A stretch of DNA of 64,000 bases, taken from Leptotrichia sp. HSP-536. Its GTDB lineage: Bacteria > Fusobacteriota > Fusobacteriia > Fusobacteriales > Leptotrichiaceae. Made by a program: the position numbers and the translations under genes. A model generated the notes under the pieces. It saw only the letters and a list, made by a program, of their open reading frames with translations. It was not told the DNA's origin and did no database searches. Numbering within the stretch: the first letter of the stretch is position 1; every line of letters begins with the position of its first letter. The stretch is from NCBI RefSeq assembly GCF_041199985.1, contig NZ_CP165647.1:1-64000 (forward strand), written 5' to 3'. Positions 25,244 through 32,810 of the stretch are shown in pieces.

Positions 25244-25963
25244 ATGAAAAGAAAATTATTGATTATTTTATCGGTATTTTTAATTTGCTCACTTTTTGCT
25301 TTGGGAGAAAACTTTCCAGATAAGGCAAAAAATGTAAATGGATTCGTTCCAACAGGCTGGAAAACGATTCTTTCAGCTAAAGGGGATTTGAATAATGATA
25401 AACTTGAAGATGTTGCTATCGTTATTGAAAAAACTGATAAAGCAAATATTGTAAAAAACGAGAATCTTGGCTCTGAATATTTAAACTTGAATCCAAGAAT
25501 ACTTTTGGTTTTATTCAAGCAAAAAAATGGAAGCTATATTTTGGCAGGCAAGAATGACAAAGGTTTTATCAAAAGTGAAGGAGATAATGAAAATCCAGCT
25601 CTTATGGATACTTTAGACAACATTAGCATAAAAAATAATATTTTAAAAATTAAATTTAATTATTTTTTGAGTGCAGGAAGCTGGTCAGTAACGCAAAATA
25701 CCTTCACTTTTAGATTTCAAAACAAAAAATTTGAACTTATCGGATTTGACAACAATTCATATATGAGAAATTCTGGTAATCAAGAGGAATTTAGCATTAA
25801 TTTTTCAACTAATAAAGTAAAAATCACTACTGGTGGAAATATGTTTGATGAAAAGGCAAATAAGCCTAAGGAAGAATGGAAAACTATTAAAGCTAATAAA
25901 AAATATGTGTTAGATGAAATGACAAGCGATATAGTCGATGAGATTGTAAAATATGTTTATTAG
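25244..25963 (+). CDS. Secreted hypothetical protein with one FG-GAP/EF-hand-like motif
   Basis: 239 residues with a signal peptide (RKLLIILSVFLICSLFALG) and no lipobox. Near residue 45, KGDLNNDKLEDVAIVIEK fits the DxNxDxxxD calcium-binding loop seen in FG-GAP/VCBS-type secreted proteins. Later strands (ILKIKFNYFLSAGSWSVTQNTFTFRFQNKKFELIGFD) resemble other bacterial periplasmic proteins of unknown function. Good RBS (AAAGGGG). It stands alone with a terminator at 25974. Confidence 0.6.
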   Translation: MKRKLLIILSVFLICSLFALGENFPDKAKNVNGFVPTGWKTILSAKGDLNNDKLEDVAIVIEKTDKANIVKNENLGSEYLNLNPRILLVLFKQKNGSYILAGKNDKGFIKSEGDNENPALMDTLDNISIKNNILKIKFNYFLSAGSWSVTQNTFTFRFQNKKFELIGFDNNSYMRNSGNQEEFSINFSTNKVKITTGGNMFDEKANKPKEEWKTIKANKKYVLDEMTSDIVDEIVKYVY

Positions 25964-25973
25964 TATTTTAAAT

Positions 25974-26018
25974 GGGGATTCTTATGATTTATAAGATATT
26001 CCCTATTATTTTATTTTG
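25974..26018 (+). terminator. Terminator after the secreted protein
   Basis: Hairpin GGGGAT-T-CTTAT / ATAAG-ATATTCCC (25974-26003) followed by a T-rich tract TATTATTTTATTTT. The 309-bp gap to hemA holds no other gene that I can support. Confidence 0.6.
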
Positions 26019-26272
26019 TTATAAATTTACTGATTAGAATGTTTGAGAATCTTATCATTAAATTGAATTGACAAAAAATGGGAAAATTAATAGAATGTAG
26101 GTAATTGTCTGTGAGGAGAAATAGTAAAAAAGAAAAAAATTAAAATACTAAAATTTATACATCATTTTATATAACAAATAAATTTAGTAATATTCATTTT
26201 GCAGATAGAAATTAAAAGAAATTATTTTAAAAAATGATAAAATTATATAAAAAAAATTGGAGAGAGAAAAAA

Positions 26273-27313
26273 ATGAATGAAAATTTAGTAAAAAATTTTT
26301 ATATTCTAAGTTTTAGTTATAAAAATTTGAGTTTGGAAGAAAGGGAAAAGTTTGTAAAAGAGGGGTATAGACATGTTTTGAGGGAGTATTTGGAGAAAAG
26401 GATTATAAAGGGGTATGTGGCTGTTGAAACTTGCCTTAGGATAGAGCTTTATTTGGATGTTAGCAAGGAATTTGAAATTGAGAGGTTAAAGAGGGATTTT
26501 AGGATTGAGAAGATGAAGGACTATAAAGGGACTGAGGCAGTGCATTATTTGTTGCGGGTGATTTGTGGGCTGGATTCGATAATAAAGGGAGAAGATCAGA
26601 TTCTTGTACAGCTTAAAAAAGCATATTTTGACGCTCTTGACAAAAATGTTACATCTTCATTTTTGAATATAATGTTTAATCAGGCAATAGAAACTGGGAA
26701 AAGATTTAGGGCGGAAAGCAAGATAAATGAAAAAAATATTTCACTTGATTCGATAGCTGTAAAATTTATAAGAACAAAATTTGAAAGTCTTGAAAATAAA
26801 AAAATATTTGTAATTGGAGTGGGAGATTTGAGCCAGTCGATTCTTGCACTTCTTCACAAAATGAACAATTGCCATTTGACAATGACAAATAGAAGTTTAC
26901 GACGATCAATTGAATTGCAGAAAGTGTATCCAGATGTTCAAACTGCAGAATTTAATGAGAAATATAATGTTATAAAAAATATGGATATTGTAATAAGTGC
27001 CACTTCTGCACCACATTTGATTCTTGAAACAGCGAAAATTAAAAATATTCTGAATGATGGAAAAAAACGGTTTTTCCTTGATTTAGCAGTTCCGAGAGAT
27101 ATTGAAACAAGTATTGGGGAGTTTGAAAATGCGTCGCTTTATCATTTGGAGAATATTTGGGATGAATATAATAAAAATGTTGAAAAACGGGATGAAATTG
27201 TAGAAAAATATTCTTACATTATTGAGGAGCAGTTGAAAAAAATAGCGGAAAAACTTGAAAAAAGAAGAAAATATACAAATCAGAAAAATATTGAGATGGG
27301 TGAAAATAGATGA
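26273..27313 (+). CDS. hemA: Glutamyl-tRNA reductase HemA
   Basis: First committed step of C5 tetrapyrrole synthesis: reduces glutamyl-tRNA to glutamate-1-semialdehyde. 346 residues. The catalytic Cys is in VAVETCLRIELYL (family: TCNRxE), the conserved block is GLDSIIKGEDQILVQLKKAY, and the NADPH-binding fold is IFVIGVGDLSQSIL. Start ATG 26273 has RBS GGAGAG; an in-frame ATG at 26234 lies upstream of that RBS. The gene overlaps hemC by 4 bp (ATGA). hemL and hemB are not in the window. Confidence 0.93.
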   Translation: MNENLVKNFYILSFSYKNLSLEEREKFVKEGYRHVLREYLEKRIIKGYVAVETCLRIELYLDVSKEFEIERLKRDFRIEKMKDYKGTEAVHYLLRVICGLDSIIKGEDQILVQLKKAYFDALDKNVTSSFLNIMFNQAIETGKRFRAESKINEKNISLDSIAVKFIRTKFESLENKKIFVIGVGDLSQSILALLHKMNNCHLTMTNRSLRRSIELQKVYPDVQTAEFNEKYNVIKNMDIVISATSAPHLILETAKIKNILNDGKKRFFLDLAVPRDIETSIGEFENASLYHLENIWDEYNKNVEKRDEIVEKYSYIIEEQLKKIAEKLEKRRKYTNQKNIEMGENR

Positions 27314-29757
27314 AATCAAATAAAATAATTATTGGAACGAGAGGAAGCATCTTGGCACTTGCACAAGCAGAAAAAGTGAAGGAAATGATTATTAAAAAAT
27401 ATGATGAATTAAGAGAAAACGATAATTTTTGTGAAATTGAAGGATTTGAGAAAAAAAAACCACTGGAAATAGAACTGAAAGTTATAATTACAAAGGGAGA
27501 TAAGGACCTAAGGGATTTTACCAAAATAAAAGGAACTACGCAAAAGGACTTGTTTGTAAAGGAAATCGAAAAGGAAATGCTGGAAAATAAAATAGATTTG
27601 GCGGTACATTCGTTAAAGGATATGCCGCAGAATACTCCAGAAAGGCTTTTGAATGCATGTTTTCCAATGAGAGAAGATAACCGAGATGTGCTTGTTTCAA
27701 AAAATGGAGAAAAATTAAAGGAACTTGATGAAAATTCTGTAATTGGGACAGGGAGCATAAGACGGGAAAAGGAGCTTTTGAATTTGCGAAATGATGTAAA
27801 GATAAAAGCAATTCGAGGTAATATTCACACAAGGCTGAAAAAACTTGATGATGGAGAATATGATGCGATTGTGCTGGCTGCGGCTGGATTAAAAAGAGTT
27901 GGACTGGAAAAAAGAATTACTGAATATTTTGATACAGATTCATTTATGCCAGCACCAGGACAAGGGATTTTGTGTATTCAATGCAGGGAAAATGATAATA
28001 AAATACGACACCTTCTGAAAATTATAAATGATGATGAAGTTACAATAATGTGTAAAGCTGAAAGAGAATTTTCAAAAATTTTTGATGGAGGATGCCATAC
28101 TCCGATAGGCTGTTCATCGGTTATTGAAGGAAATACATTAAAATTAAAGGGAATGTTTAATGATAACGGAATCAGAATATTTAAAGAAGTTGAAGGAAAT
28201 AGGGAAAATCCAAAGGAAACTGCACAAAAATTGGCTGAAGAAATAAAAAAAAGGAGATGGAAAATGAGAAAAGGTAAAGTTTATATCGCAGGAGCAGGCT
28301 GTGGAGATGAGGGGCTTATAACTTTAAAATTGAAAAACGTGATAGAAAAAGCTGATTGCATTGTTTATGACAGGCTTGTAAATGAAAATATCTTACAGTA
28401 TGCAAAATCTGATGTAGAATTAATTTATATGGGAAAAGAAAATACTGCTGGAGGAAAATTGCAGGCAGAAATAAACAATAAATTAGTGGAAAAAGGTAAA
28501 GGAGGACTTACAGTTCTAAGATTAAAAGGAGGAGATCCTTTTGTATTTGGACGAGGAGGAGAGGAAATAGAGGCTTTGGTTGCTGAAAATATAGATTTTG
28601 AGGTAATTCCAGGGATAACTTCTTCAATTGCCGTGCCAGCTTATGCTGGAATCCCTGTAACTCACAGAGGAATCAATACTTCTTTTCACGTGTTTGCTGG
28701 ACATACGCAATTTAATGGAATAGAACTTGATTTTCCAATTATTGCAAAATTGGAAGGAACTTTGGTTTTTTTAATGGGATTAAGCAATCTTGAAAAAATA
28801 GCAGAAAACTTGATAAATAACGGAAAAAATCCAAAAACACCTGTTGCAATAATAAAAGATGGAACTACAACAAGACAGAAAACTTACACAGGAACATTGG
28901 AAACAATAGTAAATACAATAAAAGAACATAATGTAAAATCGCCTGCCATTATTTTGATTGGAGAAGTGGTAAATTTACGGGAAAAAATGAAATGGTTTGA
29001 GAATAAGCCATTATTTGGGAAAAATATTCTTGTTACAAGAAATAGGGAAAAACAAGGAAATATTTCAAATAAAATAAATGAACTTGGCGGACAGGCTTTG
29101 AGCCTTCCATTTATTAATATAGAGTATGTCGATTTTGAAATACCTGATTTGAAGGAATACAGCACCCTTCTATTTAACAGCATAAATTCTGTTATTGGAT
29201 TTATGAGAAAAGTAAAAGATATTCGTGCTTTGGGAAATGTTAAAATAGGTGTAGTGGGAGAAAAAACTGCTGAAGAAATTGAAAAATATAAAATAATTCC
29301 AGATTTTTATCCAGAAGAATACACGGTAGAAAGACTGGCTAGCGAAAGTGTGAATTTTACTAAGGAAGGAGAAAAAATACTGTTTATAGTATCTGACATC
29401 TCTCCCGTAAATGAAAAAAAATATTCAGATTTATACAATCGAAATTATGAAAAACTTGTAGTTTATAAAACTCAGAAAGTTGAAGTGGAAAAGGAAAAAG
29501 CTGAAAAATACATAAAAGAAAGCGACATTTTAATGTTTTTAAGTTCATCAACTTTTAAAGCCTTTGCTGATAGCATAAACTTGAGTGAAAATGAGGAAAT
29601 AAAAGAAATTCTGAAAAATAAAGTTATAGCCTCAATCGGTCCTGTTACTACAAATACTATTGAAAAATATGGATTGAAAGTAGAAATAGAGCCGAAAAAA
29701 TATACGGAGGAAGGGATGTTTGAAAAAATATTAACATTTGTTAATACTTTAAAATAA
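27310..29757 (+). CDS. HemC-CobA-HemD three-domain fusion (PBG deaminase / uroporphyrinogen-III methyltransferase / uroporphyrinogen-III synthase)
   Basis: One 815-residue frame carries three enzymes of the route to precorrin-2. Residues 1 to ~310 are HemC (GTRGSILALAQAEKV, KDLFVKEIEKEMLENKIDLAVHSLKDMP, cofactor Cys in FDGGCHTPIGC). Residues 319 to ~565 are CobA, the SAM methylase (VYIAGAGCGDEGLITLKL, RLKGGDPFVFGRGGEE, GIPVTHRG). Residues ~570-815 are HemD (ILVTRNREKQGNISNKINELGG...VASIGPVTTNTIEKYGL). At the HemC/CobA junction an AGGAG (28252-28256) sits 7 bp before ATG 28264, so a separate CobA-HemD product could also be made. CobA draws uroporphyrinogen III toward corrinoids. Confidence 0.92.
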   Translation: MKSNKIIIGTRGSILALAQAEKVKEMIIKKYDELRENDNFCEIEGFEKKKPLEIELKVIITKGDKDLRDFTKIKGTTQKDLFVKEIEKEMLENKIDLAVHSLKDMPQNTPERLLNACFPMREDNRDVLVSKNGEKLKELDENSVIGTGSIRREKELLNLRNDVKIKAIRGNIHTRLKKLDDGEYDAIVLAAAGLKRVGLEKRITEYFDTDSFMPAPGQGILCIQCRENDNKIRHLLKIINDDEVTIMCKAEREFSKIFDGGCHTPIGCSSVIEGNTLKLKGMFNDNGIRIFKEVEGNRENPKETAQKLAEEIKKRRWKMRKGKVYIAGAGCGDEGLITLKLKNVIEKADCIVYDRLVNENILQYAKSDVELIYMGKENTAGGKLQAEINNKLVEKGKGGLTVLRLKGGDPFVFGRGGEEIEALVAENIDFEVIPGITSSIAVPAYAGIPVTHRGINTSFHVFAGHTQFNGIELDFPIIAKLEGTLVFLMGLSNLEKIAENLINNGKNPKTPVAIIKDGTTTRQKTYTGTLETIVNTIKEHNVKSPAIILIGEVVNLREKMKWFENKPLFGKNILVTRNREKQGNISNKINELGGQALSLPFINIEYVDFEIPDLKEYSTLLFNSINSVIGFMRKVKDIRALGNVKIGVVGEKTAEEIEKYKIIPDFYPEEYTVERLASESVNFTKEGEKILFIVSDISPVNEKKYSDLYNRNYEKLVVYKTQKVEVEKEKAEKYIKESDILMFLSSSTFKAFADSINLSENEEIKEILKNKVIASIGPVTTNTIEKYGLKVEIEPKKYTEEGMFEKILTFVNTLK

Positions 29758-29765
29758 GAATACTA

Positions 29766-29806
29766 AGAAAAAAGTTCTAGTCAGGAAAGATTAGGACTTT
29801 CTTTTT
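29766..29806 (+). terminator. Terminator of the hem operon
   Basis: Stem AAAGTTCTA (29771) / TAGGACTTT (29792) with one G-U pair, then CTTTTT. It lies 14 bp past the fusion-gene stop. The 504-bp gap 29758-30261 otherwise holds the eut promoter and regulatory leader. Confidence 0.8.
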
Positions 29807-29984
29807 GTATTTTTTAAATTCTATGTACTGCTTATTTTTATCTTTTCAGAAAATTTTTAAGGAACTGAATATTGTTGGTTTTAACTGCTTAATTTTAAAG
29901 TAATTTTACTGTGTATTCAAATGATTTTTTTTATGTAATTATATCAACTTAAATATAATTTTAAAATTTTTTTTGTTAAAAGTA

Positions 29985-30012
29985 TTGACAAAATTAAAAA
30001 TCATAGTATACT
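29985..30012 (+). promoter_or_regulatory. Predicted sigma-70 promoter of the eut operon
   Basis: -35 TTGACA (29985-29990), 16-bp spacer, -10 TATACT (30007-30012). This is the best promoter match in the gap. It lies 250 bp upstream of the first eut gene, so transcription would start at about 30019, at the edge of the first hairpin of the leader. Confidence 0.7.
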
Positions 30013-30019
30013 CAAAGTG

Positions 30020-30167
30020 AAAGTTAATTACAATGGTGTAAGAAACTTTTTAGATAAAAACATTATTAATTGTAAAATTATGAATTATAAATATAAAACG
30101 ATACAATAATATTTTGGAGCAAAGGAGCTTGAGAAATTATTTGATTTTTTAGTTCCTTTTTTATTTT
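30020..30167 (+). promoter_or_regulatory. Dual-hexaloop ANTAR antiterminator and overlapping terminator (EutV target)
   Basis: Hairpin P1 (30020-30049): stem AAAGTT..TTAC / GTAA..AACTTT with hexaloop AATGGT. Hairpin P2 (30112-30135): stem TTTTGGAGC / GCTTGAGAA (one G-G mismatch) with hexaloop AAAGGA. Both loops have A at position 1 and G at position 4, the known EutV/ANTAR RNA signature. An intrinsic terminator uses AAAGGAGCT (30121-30129), i.e. the P2 loop and 3' arm, paired with AGTTCCTTT (30151-30159), followed by a T-rich run. P2 and the terminator are therefore mutually exclusive. EutV is encoded in the same operon. Confidence 0.82.
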
Positions 30168-30261
30168 TCGCTAATTAATAGTTTATAGATAATTTTAGAT
30201 GAGGAGGTGAATTTAAAATTAAATTATTTGTCAAATAAAAAATAATTTCAGGAGGAAAGAT

Positions 30262-30546
30262 ATGGCAACATTAAATGCACTAGGAATGATAGAAACGAAA
30301 GGATTAGTAGCTGCAATAGAAGCAGCGGATGCGATGGTAAAAGCTGCGAATGTAACATTGATTGGGAAAGAGCATGTTGGTGGAGGACTTGTGACAGTGC
30401 TTGTAAGAGGAGATGTTGGAGCGGTTAAGGCTGCGACAGATGCAGGGGCTGCTGCTGCTGAAAGAGTGGGAGAACTAGTTTCAATTCATGTAATCCCACG
30501 TCCACATTTAGAAGTAGAAACTATTTTGCCAAAAGGAAAAGAATAA
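30262..30546 (+). CDS. eutM: Microcompartment shell protein EutM (copy 1)
   Basis: A 94-residue single-BMC-domain protein that forms hexameric tiles of the ethanolamine-utilisation shell. Canonical sequence: ALGMIETKGLVAAIEAADAMVKAANVTLIGKEHVGGGLVTVLVRGDVGAVKAATDAG. The pore loop is GGG. Strong RBS (AGGAGG). First gene of the operon, downstream of the ANTAR leader. It differs from the second and third copies at only a few positions outside the C-terminal tail. Confidence 0.95.
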   Translation: MATLNALGMIETKGLVAAIEAADAMVKAANVTLIGKEHVGGGLVTVLVRGDVGAVKAATDAGAAAAERVGELVSIHVIPRPHLEVETILPKGKE

Positions 30547-30638
30547 AAGCTGGCTAAATAATTTTGGTAAAAATAATAAAATTAAAATTGCTTGGAAAAA
30601 TATTATAAAATAGTAAAAAAATTTAGGAGGTAAGGGCT

Positions 30639-30914
30639 ATGGCAACATTAAATGCATTAGGAATGATAGAAACGAAAGGATTAGTAGCTGCAATAGAAGC
30701 GGCAGATGCGATGGTAAAAGCTGCAAATGTAACATTGGTTGGGAAAGAACATGTAGGAGGAGGACTTGTAACGGTTCTTGTAAGAGGAGATGTTGGAGCG
30801 GTTAAGGCTGCGACAGATGCAGGGGCTGCTGCTGCTGAAAGAGTAGGAGAACTAGTTTCAATTCATGTAATTCCACGTCCACATTCAGAAGTTGAAACAA
30901 TATTACCTAAATAG
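30639..30914 (+). CDS. eutM: Microcompartment shell protein EutM (copy 2)
   Basis: 91 residues, nearly identical to copy 1: Val for Ile in TLVGKE, Ser for Leu in RPHSEVE, and a shorter tail. DNA is also highly similar, with scattered silent differences. RBS AGGAGG. The 92-bp gap before it shows no terminator. Multiple EutM-type hexamers may tune shell composition or dosage. Confidence 0.93.
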   Translation: MATLNALGMIETKGLVAAIEAADAMVKAANVTLVGKEHVGGGLVTVLVRGDVGAVKAATDAGAAAAERVGELVSIHVIPRPHSEVETILPK

Positions 30915-30940
30915 AAAAAATTTTAGAAAGGATTTGTCAA

Positions 30941-31291
30941 ATGGAAGAAGAAAAAAAACAGAGAATGATACAGGAATATGTGCCCGGTAGGCAATTGACG
31001 CTGGCTCATATAATTGCAAATCCTCAAAGAGATTTATCAAAAAAAATAGGACTTCACGAAAACAAGGTAAATGCTATCGGAATTTTGACAATCACTCCAG
31101 GAGAAGCGGCAATAATTGCGGCAGATTTGGCTACAAAGAGTGCTGAAGTGGAGATAGGATTTGTCGATAGATTTACTGGGTCTGTTGTTATTAGTGGAGA
31201 TGTTGGAAGTATAGAGGCTGCTGTAAATGAAGTGGTTTCATACTTTCAGAATGTACTAAGGTTTAGTATAACTCAAATAACGAGGTCATAA
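30941..31291 (+). CDS. eutS: Microcompartment shell protein EutS
   Basis: A 116-residue BMC protein of the EutS/PduU type (circularly permuted BMC fold, bent hexamer). Typical blocks: QEYVPGRQLTLAHIIANP, LGILTITPGEAAIIAADLATKSAEVEIGFVDRFTGSVVISGDV. EutS is sufficient to nucleate shells in other species. RBS AAAGGA. It ends 2 bp before eutP. Confidence 0.95.
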   Translation: MEEEKKQRMIQEYVPGRQLTLAHIIANPQRDLSKKIGLHENKVNAIGILTITPGEAAIIAADLATKSAEVEIGFVDRFTGSVVISGDVGSIEAAVNEVVSYFQNVLRFSITQITRS

Positions 31292-31293
31292 AA

Positions 31294-31728
31294 TTGAAAA
31301 AAATACTTTTAATTGGAAAGTCCATGTGTGGTAAAACAACATTGACTCAAAGAATACATGGATTGGACATAGAATATGAAAAAACTCAAATGCTTACATA
31401 TTCAAATGATATACTTGACACTCCTGGTGAATATATGGAAAATAGGATGCTTTACAAGGCATTAATTGTAAGTTCCTATGACTGTGATGTTGTGGGAATG
31501 GTGCAAGCCTGCGATGAGGAGCGTAATATATTTCCCCCAAACTTTGCAACAGCCTTTTCAAAGCCTGTAATCGGAATTGTAACGAAGGCTGATTTAGGTG
31601 GAAATCCTGAAAAAGCAAAAGAAATATTGGAAATGGCGGGAGCGGAAAAAGTTTTTATTGTAAGTGCTTATGAAAATAAAGGAATTGAGGAACTTGTCAA
31701 ATATCTGGAAGAAGATTCCGATAGTTAG
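31294..31728 (+). CDS. eutP: EutP, P-loop GTPase-like protein / acetate kinase
   Basis: 144 residues with Walker A IGKSMCGKTTLTQ at the very N-terminus, DTPGEYMENR as switch/G3 and TKAD as the G4 motif. EutP from Salmonella has acetate kinase activity, so here it may convert the acetyl-phosphate made by the phosphotransacylase into ATP. The start is a TTG with AGGTCA upstream. It overlaps nothing and is followed 14 bp later by a BMC gene. Confidence 0.9.
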   Translation: MKKILLIGKSMCGKTTLTQRIHGLDIEYEKTQMLTYSNDILDTPGEYMENRMLYKALIVSSYDCDVVGMVQACDEERNIFPPNFATAFSKPVIGIVTKADLGGNPEKAKEILEMAGAEKVFIVSAYENKGIEELVKYLEEDSDS

Positions 31729-31742
31729 AAGGTGATAAATAG

Positions 31743-32477
31743 ATGGATTCATACGGATACGTAGAAACACTAGGTCTTGTAACTGCAATAGAAGCAGCGG
31801 ATGCCGCATTAAAAGCCGCTAATGTAACTCTTATGAACTGCTATTATGTAAAAAGCGGAATTGTAACGATTGAAGTAGCAGGAGATGTGTCGGCTGTAAC
31901 AGCAGCAGTTGATGCCGCTACGGAAAGTGCAAAAAGACTTGGTAATTTCCTGAGCAGCAATGTCATCGCAAGAATTGATTCGGAAACAAAAAAAATCTTG
32001 ATAAGTGATTTAGGAAATAAGGAGAAAAAACAAAAAATTGAAAACAAATCAGTTGTTAAAGATACAACTATTGAGAAAAAAGCAACGGAAAAAATTTCAA
32101 CCGAAGAAATAACAGAAGAAGTAACAAATGAAAGTAAAAATGAAAATTTTGACGAAGAACAAAATAAAGAAATAAATGAAAAAGTTACAGAGATAGCTGA
32201 AGTTTATGAAAAAGTTGAAAATCCAGCTGAAAAATTAGAGCAAAATAATGATATTCAGGAAAAAATAGAAGTTTTCGAAATAGAAGTTGAAAAAGAAGAT
32301 GATGAAGCAGAAAAATTAAAAAAGCAATATCAGGGTATGAAAGTAATTGATTTAAAAAAAATGGTAAATAGCTGCAAATTAGGCTACACTTGGAATCAGA
32401 TAAAAACAATGCCTAAGAAAAAACTGATAGAAATTTTGATAAAAAATAATAAGGAGGAAGCACAATGGCAACATTAA
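31743..32477 (+). CDS. EutK-like BMC protein with charged linker and C-terminal helical domain
   Basis: The 244 residues comprise an N-terminal BMC domain (about 1-88: YGYVETLGLVTAIEAADAALKAANVTLMNCYYVKSGIVTIEVAGDV). A ~105-residue linker of almost only Glu/Lys/Asn/Thr follows, then a C-terminal ~50-residue helical unit (MKVIDLKKMVNSCKLGYTWNQIKTMPKKKLIEILIKNN). The tail resembles SAP or Rho-N-like nucleic-acid-binding helices. Enterobacterial EutK also has a BMC domain plus a C-terminal DNA-binding-like fold, so the layout is EutK-like, though the tail is of a different type. Its stop overlaps eutM copy 3 by 13 bp. Confidence 0.75.
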   Translation: MDSYGYVETLGLVTAIEAADAALKAANVTLMNCYYVKSGIVTIEVAGDVSAVTAAVDAATESAKRLGNFLSSNVIARIDSETKKILISDLGNKEKKQKIENKSVVKDTTIEKKATEKISTEEITEEVTNESKNENFDEEQNKEINEKVTEIAEVYEKVENPAEKLEQNNDIQEKIEVFEIEVEKEDDEAEKLKKQYQGMKVIDLKKMVNSCKLGYTWNQIKTMPKKKLIEILIKNNKEEAQWQH

Positions 32478-32770
32478 ATGCGTTAGGAATGATAGAAACT
32501 AAAGGATTAGTAGCGGCAATAGAAGCTGCAGATGCGATGGTAAAAGCAGCCAATGTAACATTGATTGGGAAAGAGCATGTTGGTGGCGGATTAGTGACAG
32601 TATTGGTAAGAGGAGATGTGGGAGCGGTGAAAGCTGCAACTGATGCGGGAGCTGCCGCTGCTGAAAGAGTAGGAGAACTGATTTCAATTCATGTAATTCC
32701 AAGACCTCATACTGAAATTGAAGCTATATTGCCTAAAGCAAAAACAGTTGAAGAAGCTGTAACAGAATAG
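32465..32770 (+). CDS. eutM: Microcompartment shell protein EutM (copy 3)
   Basis: 101 residues, again nearly identical to copies 1 and 2 over the BMC domain, but with a longer tail (TEIEAILPKAKTVEEAVTE). The RBS AAGGAGGAA and ATG lie within the last codons of the EutK-like gene, so translation of the two is coupled. The third near-identical hexameric shell gene in 2.5 kb is unusual. Confidence 0.93.
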   Translation: MATLNALGMIETKGLVAAIEAADAMVKAANVTLIGKEHVGGGLVTVLVRGDVGAVKAATDAGAAAAERVGELISIHVIPRPHTEIEAILPKAKTVEEAVTE

Positions 32771-32810
32771 GAATAACTAAAACAGTAGTTATTTACAGAA
32801 AGGAAAGATT

